A stretch of DNA of 64,000 bases from Streptomyces lucensis JCM 4490 (GCF_014650035.1 NZ_BMUE01000004.1:310001-374000), one strand, 5' to 3'. Numbered from the stretch's first letter, positions 25,061 through 36,450 are shown. Program-made: numbers and translations. Notes: generated by a model not told the origin, from the letters alone.

Positions 25061-25207
25061 CCTTTCTCCCCCACGGCCCGCTCCCCGGTCCGCGACGGCA
25101 AACGTGCCGCCCGGAGCCGGCGAGCGGAGCACCGGTGCGTGCCCACAGGCCTCACCACCCCTCTCCCCACGCCCTCCTGATCACCCGTCACCCGAAGGGA
25201 CACCCCC

Positions 25208-26314
25208 GTGTCTGCCGTACGACCGCTGACCACCCTGCGCACCATCGCCGCGCTAGCGGCGCTTCCCCTCCTGCTGACCGCCTGCGGCTACGGCTCCGAC
25301 TCCACCGACGACGGCGCGCAGAGCAAGGTGGCCGCGAGCGGGAAGAAGCTCTCCGTCGACCAGGTGAAGATCGGCTACTTCCCCAACCTCACCCACGCCA
25401 CCGCTCTGGTGGGGGTCAAGGAAGGGCTGTTCCAGAAGGAGCTGGGCGGCACCACGGTCAAGACCTCGACCTTCAACGCCGGTCCCTCCGAGATCGAGGC
25501 GCTGAACGCCGGGTCCATCGACATCGGCTGGATCGGCCCCTCCCCCGCCATCAACGGCTACACGAAGTCCGACGGCAGGAACCTGCGCATCATCGGCGGT
25601 TCCGCCTCCGGCGGCGTCAAGCTGGTGGTCGACCCGAAGAAGATCAAGTCCCTGGACGACGTCAAGGGCAAGAAGATCGCCACGCCTCAGCTGGGCAACA
25701 CCCAGGACGTCGCCTTCCTCAACTGGATCGCGGAGAAGGGCTGGAAGGTCGACGCGCAGAGCGGCAAGGGGGACGTCTCCGTCGTCCGTACGGACAACAA
25801 GGTGACCCCGGACGCCTTCAAGTCGGGTTCGATAGACGGCGCCTGGGTGCCTGAGCCGACCGCGTCCAAGCTGGTCGCCGAGGGCGGCAAGGTGCTGCTC
25901 GACGAGTCGACGCTGTGGCCCGGCAAGAAGTTCGTGATCACGAACATCATCGTGTCGCAGAAGTTCCTCAAGGAGCACCCGGACGTCGTCGAGGCCGTGC
26001 TGCGCGGCTCGGTGCGGACCAACGCGTGGATCAACGCCAACCCGGACAAGGCGAAGGCGTCCGCCAACGCCGCGCTGAAGGACCTGTCGGGCAAGGCGCT
26101 GCCCGCCGACGTCATCGACCCGGCCTGGAAGTCGGTCACCTTCCTCGACGACCCGCTGGCCTCGACCCTCGGCACCGAGGCGCGGCACGCGGTCACGGCG
26201 GGCCTGCTGGAGAAGCCCGACCTCAAGGGCATCTACGACCTCACGCTGCTCGACAAGGTCCTCAAGGCCGAGGGCGAGAAGGAGGTCGACGACGCCGGAC
26301 TCGGCGCCGAGTGA
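25208..26314 (+). CDS. ssuA: Aliphatic sulfonate/taurine ABC transporter substrate-binding lipoprotein
   Basis: 368 aa from GTG 25208, with GAAGGGA eight bases upstream. The signal peptide has lipobox LTAC (Cys 26). The mature protein shows VKIGYFPNLTHATALVGVKEGLFQKEL, FNAGPSEIEALNAGSIDIGWIGPSPAINGY and KKIATPQLGNTQDVAFL, the standard pattern of SsuA/TauA/NrtA binding proteins. It would capture sulfonates outside the membrane. The expected permease and ATPase genes are absent; the next gene is an acyl-CoA synthetase 104 bases on. The protein must use a transporter encoded elsewhere or the operon has been lost. Confidence 0.88.
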   Translation: MSAVRPLTTLRTIAALAALPLLLTACGYGSDSTDDGAQSKVAASGKKLSVDQVKIGYFPNLTHATALVGVKEGLFQKELGGTTVKTSTFNAGPSEIEALNAGSIDIGWIGPSPAINGYTKSDGRNLRIIGGSASGGVKLVVDPKKIKSLDDVKGKKIATPQLGNTQDVAFLNWIAEKGWKVDAQSGKGDVSVVRTDNKVTPDAFKSGSIDGAWVPEPTASKLVAEGGKVLLDESTLWPGKKFVITNIIVSQKFLKEHPDVVEAVLRGSVRTNAWINANPDKAKASANAALKDLSGKALPADVIDPAWKSVTFLDDPLASTLGTEARHAVTAGLLEKPDLKGIYDLTLLDKVLKAEGEKEVDDAGLGAE

Positions 26315-26418
26315 CGGCCACCTGAGCCGTCCGGCCGCGGCAGGGGGCCGTTCGACCCCATGCGGACGGCCGTCTCCGAGCGCAGGATCGTAGGTGGCCC
26401 GAGGAAAGGAGGGCCGGC

Positions 26419-28284
<1,866 letters not shown>

Positions 28285-28318
28285 CGCCGAAGTGACGGCG
28301 TGACGCGGCCGGTGGCCG

Positions 28319-28885
28319 TCAGGCCGCTCCGACGCCCTCCGCCGCCAGGCAGCGGCGCAGATGGTCGAGGCCGCGCCGCGTGTGGCTCTTGACCGTGCCG
28401 AGCGGCCAGCCGGTGACCTGGGCGATCTGGGTCTGCGTCAGGTCCTCGTAGTAGGCCAGGTGCAGCACCTGGCGCTGCGCGGTGCTCAGCTGCCGCAGGG
28501 CCCGGCCGACGAGCAGCCGGTCGAGCGCGGACTCCGGCTCGCCGGCGTCCTCGCCGGCACCGTGCGCCGGGGACTGTTCGCCGGCCAGGGCGACGAGACG
28601 GGCGCGACGCGCCCGGGTCGCCAGCGCGTCGGCCACCTTGCGCCGGGTGATGCCGACGAGCCAGGCGGCCGGTGTCCCCCGCTCCGGGACGTAGCCGCGG
28701 CGGCCGCGCCAGGCGTCGGCGAACACCTGCTGGGCCACGTCCTCCGCCTCCCGCGCGTCCCCGAGCGCCTGGTTGGCCAGCCCGTGCACCAGCCCGCCCC
28801 ACTGGCGGTGGAGCGCGGACCAGGTCGCGTCGTCCGCGGGGAGCGCGGCGCCGTCCGGGACGGCCGGGATTCGGTCCATGACCAT
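28319..28885 (-). CDS. ECF-type RNA polymerase sigma factor
   Basis: 188 aa from ATG 28885 with GAGGAG upstream (ATG 28879 is also possible). Region 2 spans about 28-92 (ALGDAREAEDVAQQVFADAW, then GTPAAWLVGITRRKVAD). Region 4 spans about 130-178 (LRQLSTAQRQVLHLAYYEDLTQTQIAQVTGWPLGTVKSH). No anti-sigma gene is adjacent. It lies 119 bases downstream of the photolyase gene on the same strand, so it may belong to the SDR-photolyase transcript. Light- or UV-linked control, as known for some Streptomyces ECF factors near photolyase genes, is possible but not shown. Confidence 0.88.
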   Translation of the reverse strand: MVMDRIPAVPDGAALPADDATWSALHRQWGGLVHGLANQALGDAREAEDVAQQVFADAWRGRRGYVPERGTPAAWLVGITRRKVADALATRARRARLVALAGEQSPAHGAGEDAGEPESALDRLLVGRALRQLSTAQRQVLHLAYYEDLTQTQIAQVTGWPLGTVKSHTRRGLDHLRRCLAAEGVGAA

Positions 28886-29004
28886 CTCTCTCCTCGGCTC
28901 GCGCCTCGCCGGACGGGTGATCGTCCGGTGTGATCAGCGTGCGCCGCGGGAGAACGGCCCCACAAGTCGCATCGTTGCTGCATCGGATGGCCCGGGCCGC
29001 CTGG

Positions 29005-30381
29005 TCACGGCTGTCTGCCGCGGGCCCGCCGGAAACGGTCCAGGCCGTCGGGGAGAGCGACGACCGGATCCGGGTAGCCGAGGGCCGCACGCTCCGGACC
29101 GGGCAGCTTCCACGGCTCGTGCACCGCGGGGGCGGGGAGCGCGGAGAGTTCGGGGACCCAGCGGCGGACGTAGGCACCTCGCGGGTCGTACTTCTTGCCC
29201 TGTGTGACCGGGTTGAGGACCCGGTTGGGCCGGGTGTCGGTGCCGGTGCCGGCCATCCACTGCCAGTTGAGCTGGTTGTTGGCGAGGTCCCCGTCGACCA
29301 GCCAGTGCAGGAAGTGGGCGGCGCCGATCCGCCAGTCGACGTAGAGGGTCTTCGCCAGGAAGCTGGCGGTCAGGAGCCGGGCCCGGTTGTGCATCCAGCC
29401 CTCATCGCGCAGCTGCCGCATGGCCGCGTCGACGACCGGGTAGCCGGTGCGGCCCTCGCGCCAGGCCTCGATGTCGGGGCCGGCGGTGCGCTCGGTGCGC
29501 CAGCGGTCGCGTTTGGTGCGGTAGTCGGCGTGGGCGGCTTCGGGGCGCGCGGCGAGCACCTGGCGGTGGAAGTCGCGCCAGGCGAGCTGCCGCACGAGCG
29601 CCTCGGCGCCGGGGCCGCCGCGCCGGCGGGCCCGGTGCACCAGTTCCACCGGGGACAGCGTGCCGAAGTGCAGGTGGGCGGAGAGGCGCGAGGTGGCGTC
29701 GGCGGCCAGGTCGTCGTGGGTGGTGTCGTAGGCGTCCAGGCCGCGGCGCCAGTAGGCGCTCACCCGCCTGCGGGCCTCGCTCTCCCCGCCGGGCGGCAGG
29801 GCCGGGGACGCCCCGGTGATCGCTCCGGGTGCGGGGAGCGCCTCCCCGTGCACCCGGTCGGGCACGGGCACCCGGCGCGGGGGGCCACCGGCCGGCCGCA
29901 GCGCGACCTGCGCCCAGTGCCGGTAGTACGGGGTGAAGACGGCGAAGTGGTCGGAGGAGGCCGGGGTCAGCGTGCCGGGCGGCACCGCGACGGTGACCGC
30001 GTCGTGCACGAACAGCCGGCGGCCCGCCGACTCCAGGGCGGCGCGCAGCCGCCGCTCCCGGTGGACGGCGAACGCGCTGTGCCCGTCCGACATGTGCACC
30101 TCGTCGGCGTCCGCCTCGGTCACCACCCGGCACACCTCCTCCACCAGGTCGCCGGAGCGCACCACGAGCCGGCCGCCCCGCTCGCGCAGCGAGGCGTCCA
30201 GGTCCGCCAGGCAGCCGTCGAGGAAGGCGCGGCGGTTGGGCGCGGCGAACCCGGCCGCCTCGACGGCACGGTCGCGCACGAACAGCGGGACGACGGCGTC
30301 GGCCGCGTCCAGGGCCGCCCGCAGCGGTGGATGGTCGTACAGGCGCAGGTCGGCGGTGAACAGGACGACCGAGACGTGCAT
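29005..30381 (-). CDS. phr: Deoxyribodipyrimidine (CPD) photolyase, class I
   Basis: 458 aa from ATG 30381. The N-terminal alpha/beta domain starts VSVVLFTADLRLYDHPPL. The FAD domain has TSRLSAHLHFGTLSP, QLAWRDFHRQVLA, EGWMHNRARLLTASFLAK and NNQLNWQWMAGTGTDTRPNRVLNP, the complete class I photolyase signature. It uses blue light to split cyclobutane pyrimidine dimers. It starts 16 bases after the SDR-DUF2867 gene and is certainly co-transcribed with it. Confidence 0.93.
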   Translation of the reverse strand: MHVSVVLFTADLRLYDHPPLRAALDAADAVVPLFVRDRAVEAAGFAAPNRRAFLDGCLADLDASLRERGGRLVVRSGDLVEEVCRVVTEADADEVHMSDGHSAFAVHRERRLRAALESAGRRLFVHDAVTVAVPPGTLTPASSDHFAVFTPYYRHWAQVALRPAGGPPRRVPVPDRVHGEALPAPGAITGASPALPPGGESEARRRVSAYWRRGLDAYDTTHDDLAADATSRLSAHLHFGTLSPVELVHRARRRGGPGAEALVRQLAWRDFHRQVLAARPEAAHADYRTKRDRWRTERTAGPDIEAWREGRTGYPVVDAAMRQLRDEGWMHNRARLLTASFLAKTLYVDWRIGAAHFLHWLVDGDLANNQLNWQWMAGTGTDTRPNRVLNPVTQGKKYDPRGAYVRRWVPELSALPAPAVHEPWKLPGPERAALGYPDPVVALPDGLDRFRRARGRQP

Positions 30382-30397
30382 GGGGCCAGCCTCTTCC

Positions 30398-31996
30398 TCA
30401 GGGGCGCCGGGGTGCGGTGCTCACTCCGCTGTCTTCCGTCCCGGCCGCCGCCGCGGATGCGCCTTTGGCGCGCCCGTGCCCCGCGGGCGCCGCGCGTTCG
30501 GCGGCGCGGACGATGTTGCGGGCCATGCCGCCGAAGACGACCGCGTGGAAGGGCGAGACGCTCCACCAGTACAGGTGGCCGAGCAGTCCGCGGGGGTGGA
30601 ACACGGCCCGCTGCCGGTACCTGACGCGACCGTCGGTGTCCACGCGCATCTCCAGCCAGGCCAGGCCGGGCAGCCGCATCTCGGCGCGCAGCCGCAGCAG
30701 GCGGCCGCGTTCGATCTCCTCGACGCGCCAGAAGTCCAGGGAGTCACCGGCCCGCAGCCGCTGGGCGTCCCGGCGGCCCCGGCGCAGGCCGACGCCGCCG
30801 ACGAGGCGGTCGGCCCAGCCGCGTACCGCCCAGGCCAGGGGGAAGGAGTACCAGCCGTTCTCCCCGCCGATGCCCTCGATGACCCTCCACAGGGCCTCGG
30901 GGGCGACGTCGGTGTCGCGTTCGCGCACGTCGGTGTAGAGGCTGCCGCCCGCCCAGTCGGGGTCGGTGGGCAGCGGGTCGCTGGGGGCGCCGGGCACGGA
31001 GGCCGACGACCACCGGGTGGTGACCTTGGCGTCGCGGACGCGCTGCAGGGCGAGTGTCACGGCGCGGTCGAAGCCGAGGGGATGCCCTGGCGGACTCGGC
31101 AGGTAGCGTTCGATGTCGTTCTCGCGGCACACCACCTCGTGCCGCAGGGACTCGGTCAGGGGGCGGGCGATCGAGGCGGGGACCGGTGTCACGAGGCCCA
31201 CCCAGTGGCTGGACAGGCCGGGGGTGAGGACGGGGACGGGCAGGATCAGCCGCCGGGGCAGCCGGGCCACGGCGGCGTAGCCCCGCATCATGTCGAGGTA
31301 CGTCAGCACGTCCGGGCCGCCGATGTCGAAGGTGCGGTTCACGTCGCCGGGCAGTCGTGCGCAGCCGGTCAGCAGACGCAGCACGTCCCGTACGGCGATG
31401 GGCTGGATGCGGGTGTGCACCCAGCGCGGGGTGACCATCACGGGCAGCCGCTCGGTGAGGTAGCGCAGCATCTCGAAGCTCGCCGAGCCGGAGCCGATGA
31501 TCACGGCGGCGCGCAGCACGGCCGTCGGCACGCCCGAGTCGAGCAGGATGCGGCCGACCTCGGCGCGGGAGCGCAGGTGCGGTGAGAGTTCCCGCTCGGG
31601 CACCGACGCGGGGGTCAGCCCGCCCAGGTAGACGAGCCGTCCGACGCCGGCCCGGTGGGCCTGCTCACCGAAGACGCGGGCCGCGTCGCGGTCGGTGTCC
31701 TCGAAACCGCGCCCGGTGCCCAGGGCGTGCACGAGGTAGTAGGCCACGTCCACGCCGTCCATGGCGCGGGCCACCGACCCGGGGTCGGTGACGTCGCCCT
31801 CGACGATCTCGACCCGGTCGGCCCACGCGTGGTCGCGCAGTTTGGCCGGGGTGCGGGCCAGGCAGCGCACGCGGTGGCCCGCGTCGAGCAGTTCCGGCAC
31901 CAGCCGGCCGCCGATGTATCCGCTCGCGCCGGTCACCAGGCAGGTCAGGCCGCCGCCCGTCGGGTGCCGGGCCGGTGTGGTGTCGTCGTCGCTCAT
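30398..31996 (-). CDS. NAD(P)-binding SDR fused to DUF2867
   Basis: 532 aa from ATG 31996. The N-terminal NmrA/atypical-SDR domain has VTGASGYIGGRLVPELL and extends to about 300. The C-terminal DUF2867 domain (about 320-490) has GGENGWYSFPLAWAVRGWADRLVGG and PRGLLGHLYWWSVSPFHAVVF. The function of these fusions is unknown. They are often found beside photolyase genes in Streptomyces, as here, so a role linked to light or membrane redox response is a reasonable guess. A low-complexity Ala/Lys tail follows the second domain. Confidence 0.85.
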   Translation of the reverse strand: MSDDDTTPARHPTGGGLTCLVTGASGYIGGRLVPELLDAGHRVRCLARTPAKLRDHAWADRVEIVEGDVTDPGSVARAMDGVDVAYYLVHALGTGRGFEDTDRDAARVFGEQAHRAGVGRLVYLGGLTPASVPERELSPHLRSRAEVGRILLDSGVPTAVLRAAVIIGSGSASFEMLRYLTERLPVMVTPRWVHTRIQPIAVRDVLRLLTGCARLPGDVNRTFDIGGPDVLTYLDMMRGYAAVARLPRRLILPVPVLTPGLSSHWVGLVTPVPASIARPLTESLRHEVVCRENDIERYLPSPPGHPLGFDRAVTLALQRVRDAKVTTRWSSASVPGAPSDPLPTDPDWAGGSLYTDVRERDTDVAPEALWRVIEGIGGENGWYSFPLAWAVRGWADRLVGGVGLRRGRRDAQRLRAGDSLDFWRVEEIERGRLLRLRAEMRLPGLAWLEMRVDTDGRVRYRQRAVFHPRGLLGHLYWWSVSPFHAVVFGGMARNIVRAAERAAPAGHGRAKGASAAAAGTEDSGVSTAPRRP

Positions 31997-32131
31997 GATC
32001 GCCTGTGCCGCCCGCCGCTCGCCGGTGCGCCGCCTCCCGGCGCGTGTCCTCCCTCTCTACGGTGCGAGCGGTGCGGCCGGATGCGCCTGGGCGCGTGGGC
32101 CGGACGGGTGACGGCCAGCGGCCCGGCCCGC

Positions 32132-35100
32132 TCAGGGGCCGACATGCGCGTAGGGCGCCCAGACCAGCACGGCGTCGGGGTGCCGAGACCGCACGGCGGC
32201 GATGGCGGCGTGCAGGGCCGCCGCGGGGTCCGGGGTGTCCGGGCGGGCCAGGTTCTCGTACACGAGGTCGGCCACCTCTCGTGCGTAGCCGTCGTCGATG
32301 GGCCACAGCGTGCCCACGACGTCGCGGAAGCCGGCGATCTGGAGGGTCGCGGCGAGGCTGAGCGCCTCGTCTGCCAGCACCATGCCGCCGCGTGACGTCT
32401 CGCAGGCGGACAGGAACGCGAACCGCGCCCGGGGAAGCCGGAGGTCGGCGATGTCCCGCAGGGTCAGCGGGCCGTCGTGCAGGTGGAGTGCGCCGTTCGA
32501 CGGACGCGCGAGGTCCTGGGTGCCGTGGCACGCGAAGTGGGCCCAGGAGCAGTGGCCCAGTGCCTCCAGCACCGCCGGGATCGTGGCGGCCGGGCCGGTG
32601 AGCAGCCTGGCGTCCGGGTACCGCAGGTGCAGGAGCTGGGCCTCGTGCCCCGCGGCGGGGAGGTCCGGCAGGTCCGGCGTGGACGGCATGGAGACGACGA
32701 GGCCGCCCGAGTCCGGTGTGAGCGGCCGCGGGCTGTGCTCACGGGCGTGCAGCAGGGCCCGGAGGGTGGGCGTGTAGGAGGAGACGACCCGGTCGAGCAC
32801 CGCCTGACGGCCGGTGCCGGGGCCGACGCGTTCCGCCGCGTGCAGGGGGAAGAGCGTGAAGAGTCCGGTGGGGCACCACCACAGTCGTGGCGGGTCCGCG
32901 TCCGGGCCGGCGGCCCCGGTGTGGCCGAGCGCCTGCAGCACCGGCTCCGCGACGGCCTCCCACAGCCAGGCCAGCGTGTCCACGACCACCGTGTGGGCTG
33001 CGAGCGGCGACCCGCCGGGGCCGACGGCCCGCAGGAAGGCGAGGGTCCGTTCGGCCACCTGCCGGTGGTCGGTGCCGAGGGGCAGCGCCCGCACCCCGGC
33101 TCCCGTCAGGACGAGCGCGCGGCAGCCGTACCGGCTCGCGATGAGCAGCACCACCGGTCCGTGCTCGGCCGCCTCGCGCAGCGAGGTGAAGGAGGGCGGG
33201 CGCAGGAAGCCGGCGAGGCGGGGCAGCGCGCGGATGGCGGCGAGGATCTCCTCACGCCGGCGGGCGAGTTCGCCCCGGCGCTCGTTCGCCCGCCTGCGGT
33301 CCTGCGCACTCCACGAGGCCGTCGCGTACGGGCTGTCGGGCAGCCGGTCGAGTTCGAGGAGGATCTCGCCGAGCCGGTCGGCGAGATCCGGTGCCCGCGC
33401 GCGGAGCGCCTGGTCGTCGGCCCGGGTCTCCAGGGCCTGGGCGAGCAGGATGCCGCGTCCCTGCTCGAGGAGTTCCACCGCGCGTTCGGGCCGGCCGGCG
33501 CGCACGGCACTGGCCGCCGCGTTCGTGACCAGGTCGGGGAAGTCGGAGATCAGGCTCTCCCGGTCCGGCCGCCCCAGGCCGCGCCAGGCCGTCAGTTCCA
33601 GCTGGTCGAGAGCGAGCGCGAAGAGGTCGGTGGCACGCGCGAAGTCCCCCGAGTCGGCCGCGATGGTGCCCGCGGCGGCCGCCGCCAGCGTCCGGGACCT
33701 GGCCGGGGCGGTGGGGACGCGGGAGGCTTCGCTCAGCGCCTCGGCGGCCCGGTGCCGGTCCTCTGTCCTGCCGCCGGCCTTGAACCGGTCCCACAGCGCG
33801 AACCCGAGCATGCTCAGGGTCTCCGTGCGGTCGGGATGGTCCCCGGGGAGCGACTGTTCGACCCCGCGCAGCACCTCGACGGCCTCGGACAGGGCGGCGG
33901 GCGCGGCGAAGTGTTCCGCGTAGGCCCTGAGGGAACGGGCGAAGACCCGTAACAGGTCCGGCTCGAGGTAACCGCCGCCGGACAGGCCTTCCGCGAGCGC
34001 CTGCCGGCCCACCTCGACGGACCTGGCCAGGTCGGCCGGGTCCCCGCTGTGTGCGAAACGCTCCCCCAGCGCGTGCACCAGGAAGATCAGGCAGCCCGGC
34101 CGGTTGGGGTGCCCCTCGGGCACGTGCGGCAGGACGTCCTCGAGCAGGCCGACCACGAGGTCGCGCCCGTCCTCGCCCGCGGCGGGGTCCCCGGACCGGG
34201 TTCCCAGGGCACCCGCCAGGTTGATCAGGCGGCTCGGCGCGTCGGGGTGGCCGGGGGGAGTGATCTCCACCGCCTCGAACTGCGCCTCGAACGCCTCCTC
34301 GGTGTCCTCGGCGCGGCCGGTGCGCTGGCCCCGCAGGCTCAGGGCCGTGGCGAGGTTGGTGAGATGGGCGGCACGGTGGGGATCGTCGTCCGGGGCGCCG
34401 TACGCGGCCGCACGCAGTGACCGGACCGCCAGGTCGAGCGTGTGCAGGTCGCCGTCCCGCTGGAACGTGCGGATCGCGATGTGGCCGAATCCCGAGGAGC
34501 ACGTCCGGAAGTACGGGTGGTCCGGCGGGGTCATCTCCCCGGCCTTGACGGTGACGACCATGGCCCGGTCCAGGGCGTCGGCGTCGTCCGCGAACTCGTA
34601 CCTGCGGACGAGGACGTTGCCGAGGACGGTGAGCGCCTCCGCCTTGACCAGGTCGTCCCGCGGATTCGCGCGGGCGGAGAGCAGGCAGAGCTGGACGGCG
34701 TCGTCGAGCAGGCACAGGTCGCCCGTCACCTCCGCCTCCTTGAGCAGTCCGACGGCACTGCCCGTGTATCCCGCCAGTTCGCCGGCCGTCGGCTCGCCGT
34801 CCCGCACGAGGCTGCCGCTCTCGGTGAAGGCGTCCAGCAGCGGCCCGGGCACGCACTGGGGGGCGACCTTGGCGACCATCAGGTACATGACCGAGGCGCG
34901 CCCGGCGTCCTCCCGCTGTTCCTCGTGCCGGAACCGGTACCAGTGGTAGGCCCCCAGCAGCAGGGCGGCGTTGAACCTGCGTGCGACGTCCGCCACTTGC
35001 CCGCCGGGGGACAGCCAGTCGATCGCGTAGTACAGGCGATCGGCGAGCCGCCGCGCCTCCGGATCCGTCAGGACCCGCGGATCGCTGTCCGCGAAGTAGG

Positions 35101-35176
35101 CGTCGAGCAGGTCCTCCATGGCGAAGGCGAGATCCCCGGTGCCCGCGGCCTTCCCGGGCGCGCCCATGACTTCCAC
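32132..35176 (-). CDS. TPR-repeat CHAT-domain protease
   Basis: 1014 aa from GTG 35176, nine bases after GAGGGG; ATG 35185 and ATG 35167 are alternatives. Residues about 90-600 are helical TPR-like repeats with recurring DLAR.VEVGR and HPDR.E.L..LG patterns. The C-terminal 350 residues form a CHAT peptidase (caspase-like) domain. The catalytic His is in HFACHG (about 884) and the Cys in FLSACETSRGG (about 925). The tail VLVWAPYAHVGP is typical of Streptomyces CHAT proteins. CHAT proteases act as effectors or processing enzymes in bacterial conflict and death systems. It is transcribed away from a Cys-cluster/membrane gene pair that starts 70 bases upstream. No NTPase switch is adjacent. A defence role is inferred. 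Confidence 0.88.
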   Translation of the reverse strand: MEVMGAPGKAAGTGDLAFAMEDLLDAYFADSDPRVLTDPEARRLADRLYYAIDWLSPGGQVADVARRFNAALLLGAYHWYRFRHEEQREDAGRASVMYLMVAKVAPQCVPGPLLDAFTESGSLVRDGEPTAGELAGYTGSAVGLLKEAEVTGDLCLLDDAVQLCLLSARANPRDDLVKAEALTVLGNVLVRRYEFADDADALDRAMVVTVKAGEMTPPDHPYFRTCSSGFGHIAIRTFQRDGDLHTLDLAVRSLRAAAYGAPDDDPHRAAHLTNLATALSLRGQRTGRAEDTEEAFEAQFEAVEITPPGHPDAPSRLINLAGALGTRSGDPAAGEDGRDLVVGLLEDVLPHVPEGHPNRPGCLIFLVHALGERFAHSGDPADLARSVEVGRQALAEGLSGGGYLEPDLLRVFARSLRAYAEHFAAPAALSEAVEVLRGVEQSLPGDHPDRTETLSMLGFALWDRFKAGGRTEDRHRAAEALSEASRVPTAPARSRTLAAAAAGTIAADSGDFARATDLFALALDQLELTAWRGLGRPDRESLISDFPDLVTNAAASAVRAGRPERAVELLEQGRGILLAQALETRADDQALRARAPDLADRLGEILLELDRLPDSPYATASWSAQDRRRANERRGELARRREEILAAIRALPRLAGFLRPPSFTSLREAAEHGPVVLLIASRYGCRALVLTGAGVRALPLGTDHRQVAERTLAFLRAVGPGGSPLAAHTVVVDTLAWLWEAVAEPVLQALGHTGAAGPDADPPRLWWCPTGLFTLFPLHAAERVGPGTGRQAVLDRVVSSYTPTLRALLHAREHSPRPLTPDSGGLVVSMPSTPDLPDLPAAGHEAQLLHLRYPDARLLTGPAATIPAVLEALGHCSWAHFACHGTQDLARPSNGALHLHDGPLTLRDIADLRLPRARFAFLSACETSRGGMVLADEALSLAATLQIAGFRDVVGTLWPIDDGYAREVADLVYENLARPDTPDPAAALHAAIAAVRSRHPDAVLVWAPYAHVGP

Positions 35177-35245
35177 TGTATGCATCCCCCTCACACGGCA
35201 CTGGTGAGACTATGACCTGAAAAGGTGCACCATGAGGGGAGAACG

Positions 35246-35596
35246 GTGCAGAACCGTGCCGTGGCGGCTGACGAGTGGACCTATCTGTGCCAAGGACTGC
35301 CGCAGGTGCGCCACTTGGCGCGGCAGCGGGGGTGGGCCGCCGAACTGGAGCACGTCCTCGACGGGCTGCGCGACGGTACGCGGTCGGTGACGGCCGTGCT
35401 GGAGTGGGTCTGCGGCCGGCTGGGCGTGCCGTCGAACAGCCGGGGCTACGTCCCGGTGCCGGGCCAGGAGGCCGTCGCGCCACCGGCCGGCTCGTACGCC
35501 TGCCCGGGCAGGCGGTGCCGGCGTACGGAGACCCGCGAGCCCGGCGCTGCGCTGCCCGAGTGCGCCGTGTCCGGCGAGCCGATGTCCTTCGGATGA
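35246..35596 (+). CDS. Small protein with C-terminal Cys cluster, CHAT-associated
   Basis: 116 aa from GTG 35246, five bases after GAGGGGA. The longer frame from 35225 has no ribosome site. The N-terminal half is helical (EWTYLCQGLPQVRHLARQRGW). The C-terminus has cysteines in CPGRRCRR followed by PECAVSG, a C-x4-C-x13-C pattern resembling an incomplete zinc ribbon or zinc finger. I do not recognise the family. Its stop overlaps the next start (ATGA), and its gene is divergent from the CHAT protease. The ribosome-site regions of the two divergent genes mirror each other (CCCCTCA at 35187, TGAGGGG at 35233). Confidence 0.65.
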   Translation: MQNRAVAADEWTYLCQGLPQVRHLARQRGWAAELEHVLDGLRDGTRSVTAVLEWVCGRLGVPSNSRGYVPVPGQEAVAPPAGSYACPGRRCRRTETREPGAALPECAVSGEPMSFG

Positions 35597-36450
35597 ACGC
35601 GTTCCTGTCGGAGCTGGGAAGGAAGCTCGCCGAACGCTGGATCACCCTGCTGGTCCTGCCCGGCGCGCTGTTCACCGCACTGGCCGGCGCGGGCCTCCTG
35701 CTCGGACAGCGCGACGCGCTCGGCCTGCGGCGTCTGGGCCGGCTCGCCGAGGGCTTCGCGGCACGCTACGACCACCGTCCGGGGGCGGCGGTCGTCCTGC
35801 TGTGCGGGGTGTTCGCCGCCGGCGCGGTGACCGGGCTGCTGGCGCGCGGGCTGGGCGCCGCGGTCGAGAAGGTGTGGCTGCTCGCCGGTCCGCCGTGGCT
35901 GACGGGCCGGCTCGTCAGCCGGCGCCAGGACCGGTGGGCGCGGGCGGACGCCGCTGCGCGGCTGGCCGGCCCGGCCGAAGAGGCGGCCCTCGTCGCAGCC
36001 CGCAACGCCATCGCGCTCGTCCCGCCGGCCCGGCCGACGTGGATCGGTGACCGGCTGCGGGGCGTGGGCCTGCGCGTCCACGGCCAGTACGGACTCGACC
36101 TGGCCTTCACCTGGCCGCGCCTGTGGCCGTTGCTGCCGGAGGCCTGCCGCAACGACCTGATCGCCGCGCGGCAGGCGATGGCGGACGCCGCGACGCTGGG
36201 CGGCTGGGGCCTGCTCTACCTGTGCCTGGGCGTCCAGTGGTGGCCGGCGGCCCTCGGCGGGGTCGTCCTCCTGCTCATGGGATGGGGAAGGGGCCGGGAC
36301 GCGGCGGGCAACCTGGCGGATCTGACCGAGTCGGCCGTCGACCTGTACGCCGCCGACCTCGCCCGGTCCCTCGGGGCCGCGCTTCCCCTCGGCCGGGTGA
36401 CGCCCGCGCTGGGCCGACAGCTCAGCGAGCGCTTCCGCAAAGGGGCCTGA
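35593..36450 (+). CDS. Integral membrane protein, partner of the CHAT module
   Basis: 285 aa from ATG 35593, overlapping the previous stop by 4 bases. Membrane segments are visible at about 16-38 (WITLLVLPGALFTALAGAGL), 62-88 (AAVVLLCGVFAAGAVTGLLARGLG) and 196-230 (one or two helices around LLYLCLGVQWWPAALGG). A cytoplasmic region of about 110 residues lies between the second and third. No known family motif is seen. Coupled translation with the Cys-cluster protein and the divergent CHAT protease suggest a membrane-damaging or anchoring component of one system, which is an inference. Confidence 0.7.
   Translation: MNAFLSELGRKLAERWITLLVLPGALFTALAGAGLLLGQRDALGLRRLGRLAEGFAARYDHRPGAAVVLLCGVFAAGAVTGLLARGLGAAVEKVWLLAGPPWLTGRLVSRRQDRWARADAAARLAGPAEEAALVAARNAIALVPPARPTWIGDRLRGVGLRVHGQYGLDLAFTWPRLWPLLPEACRNDLIAARQAMADAATLGGWGLLYLCLGVQWWPAALGGVVLLLMGWGRGRDAAGNLADLTESAVDLYAADLARSLGAALPLGRVTPALGRQLSERFRKGA

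Noticed and set aside
28319..31996. Full light-response (lit/crt carotenoid) cluster around the photolyase
   Set aside because: ECF sigma and photolyase are present, but no LitR-type B12 regulator or carotenoid gene is seen, so the label is not supported.
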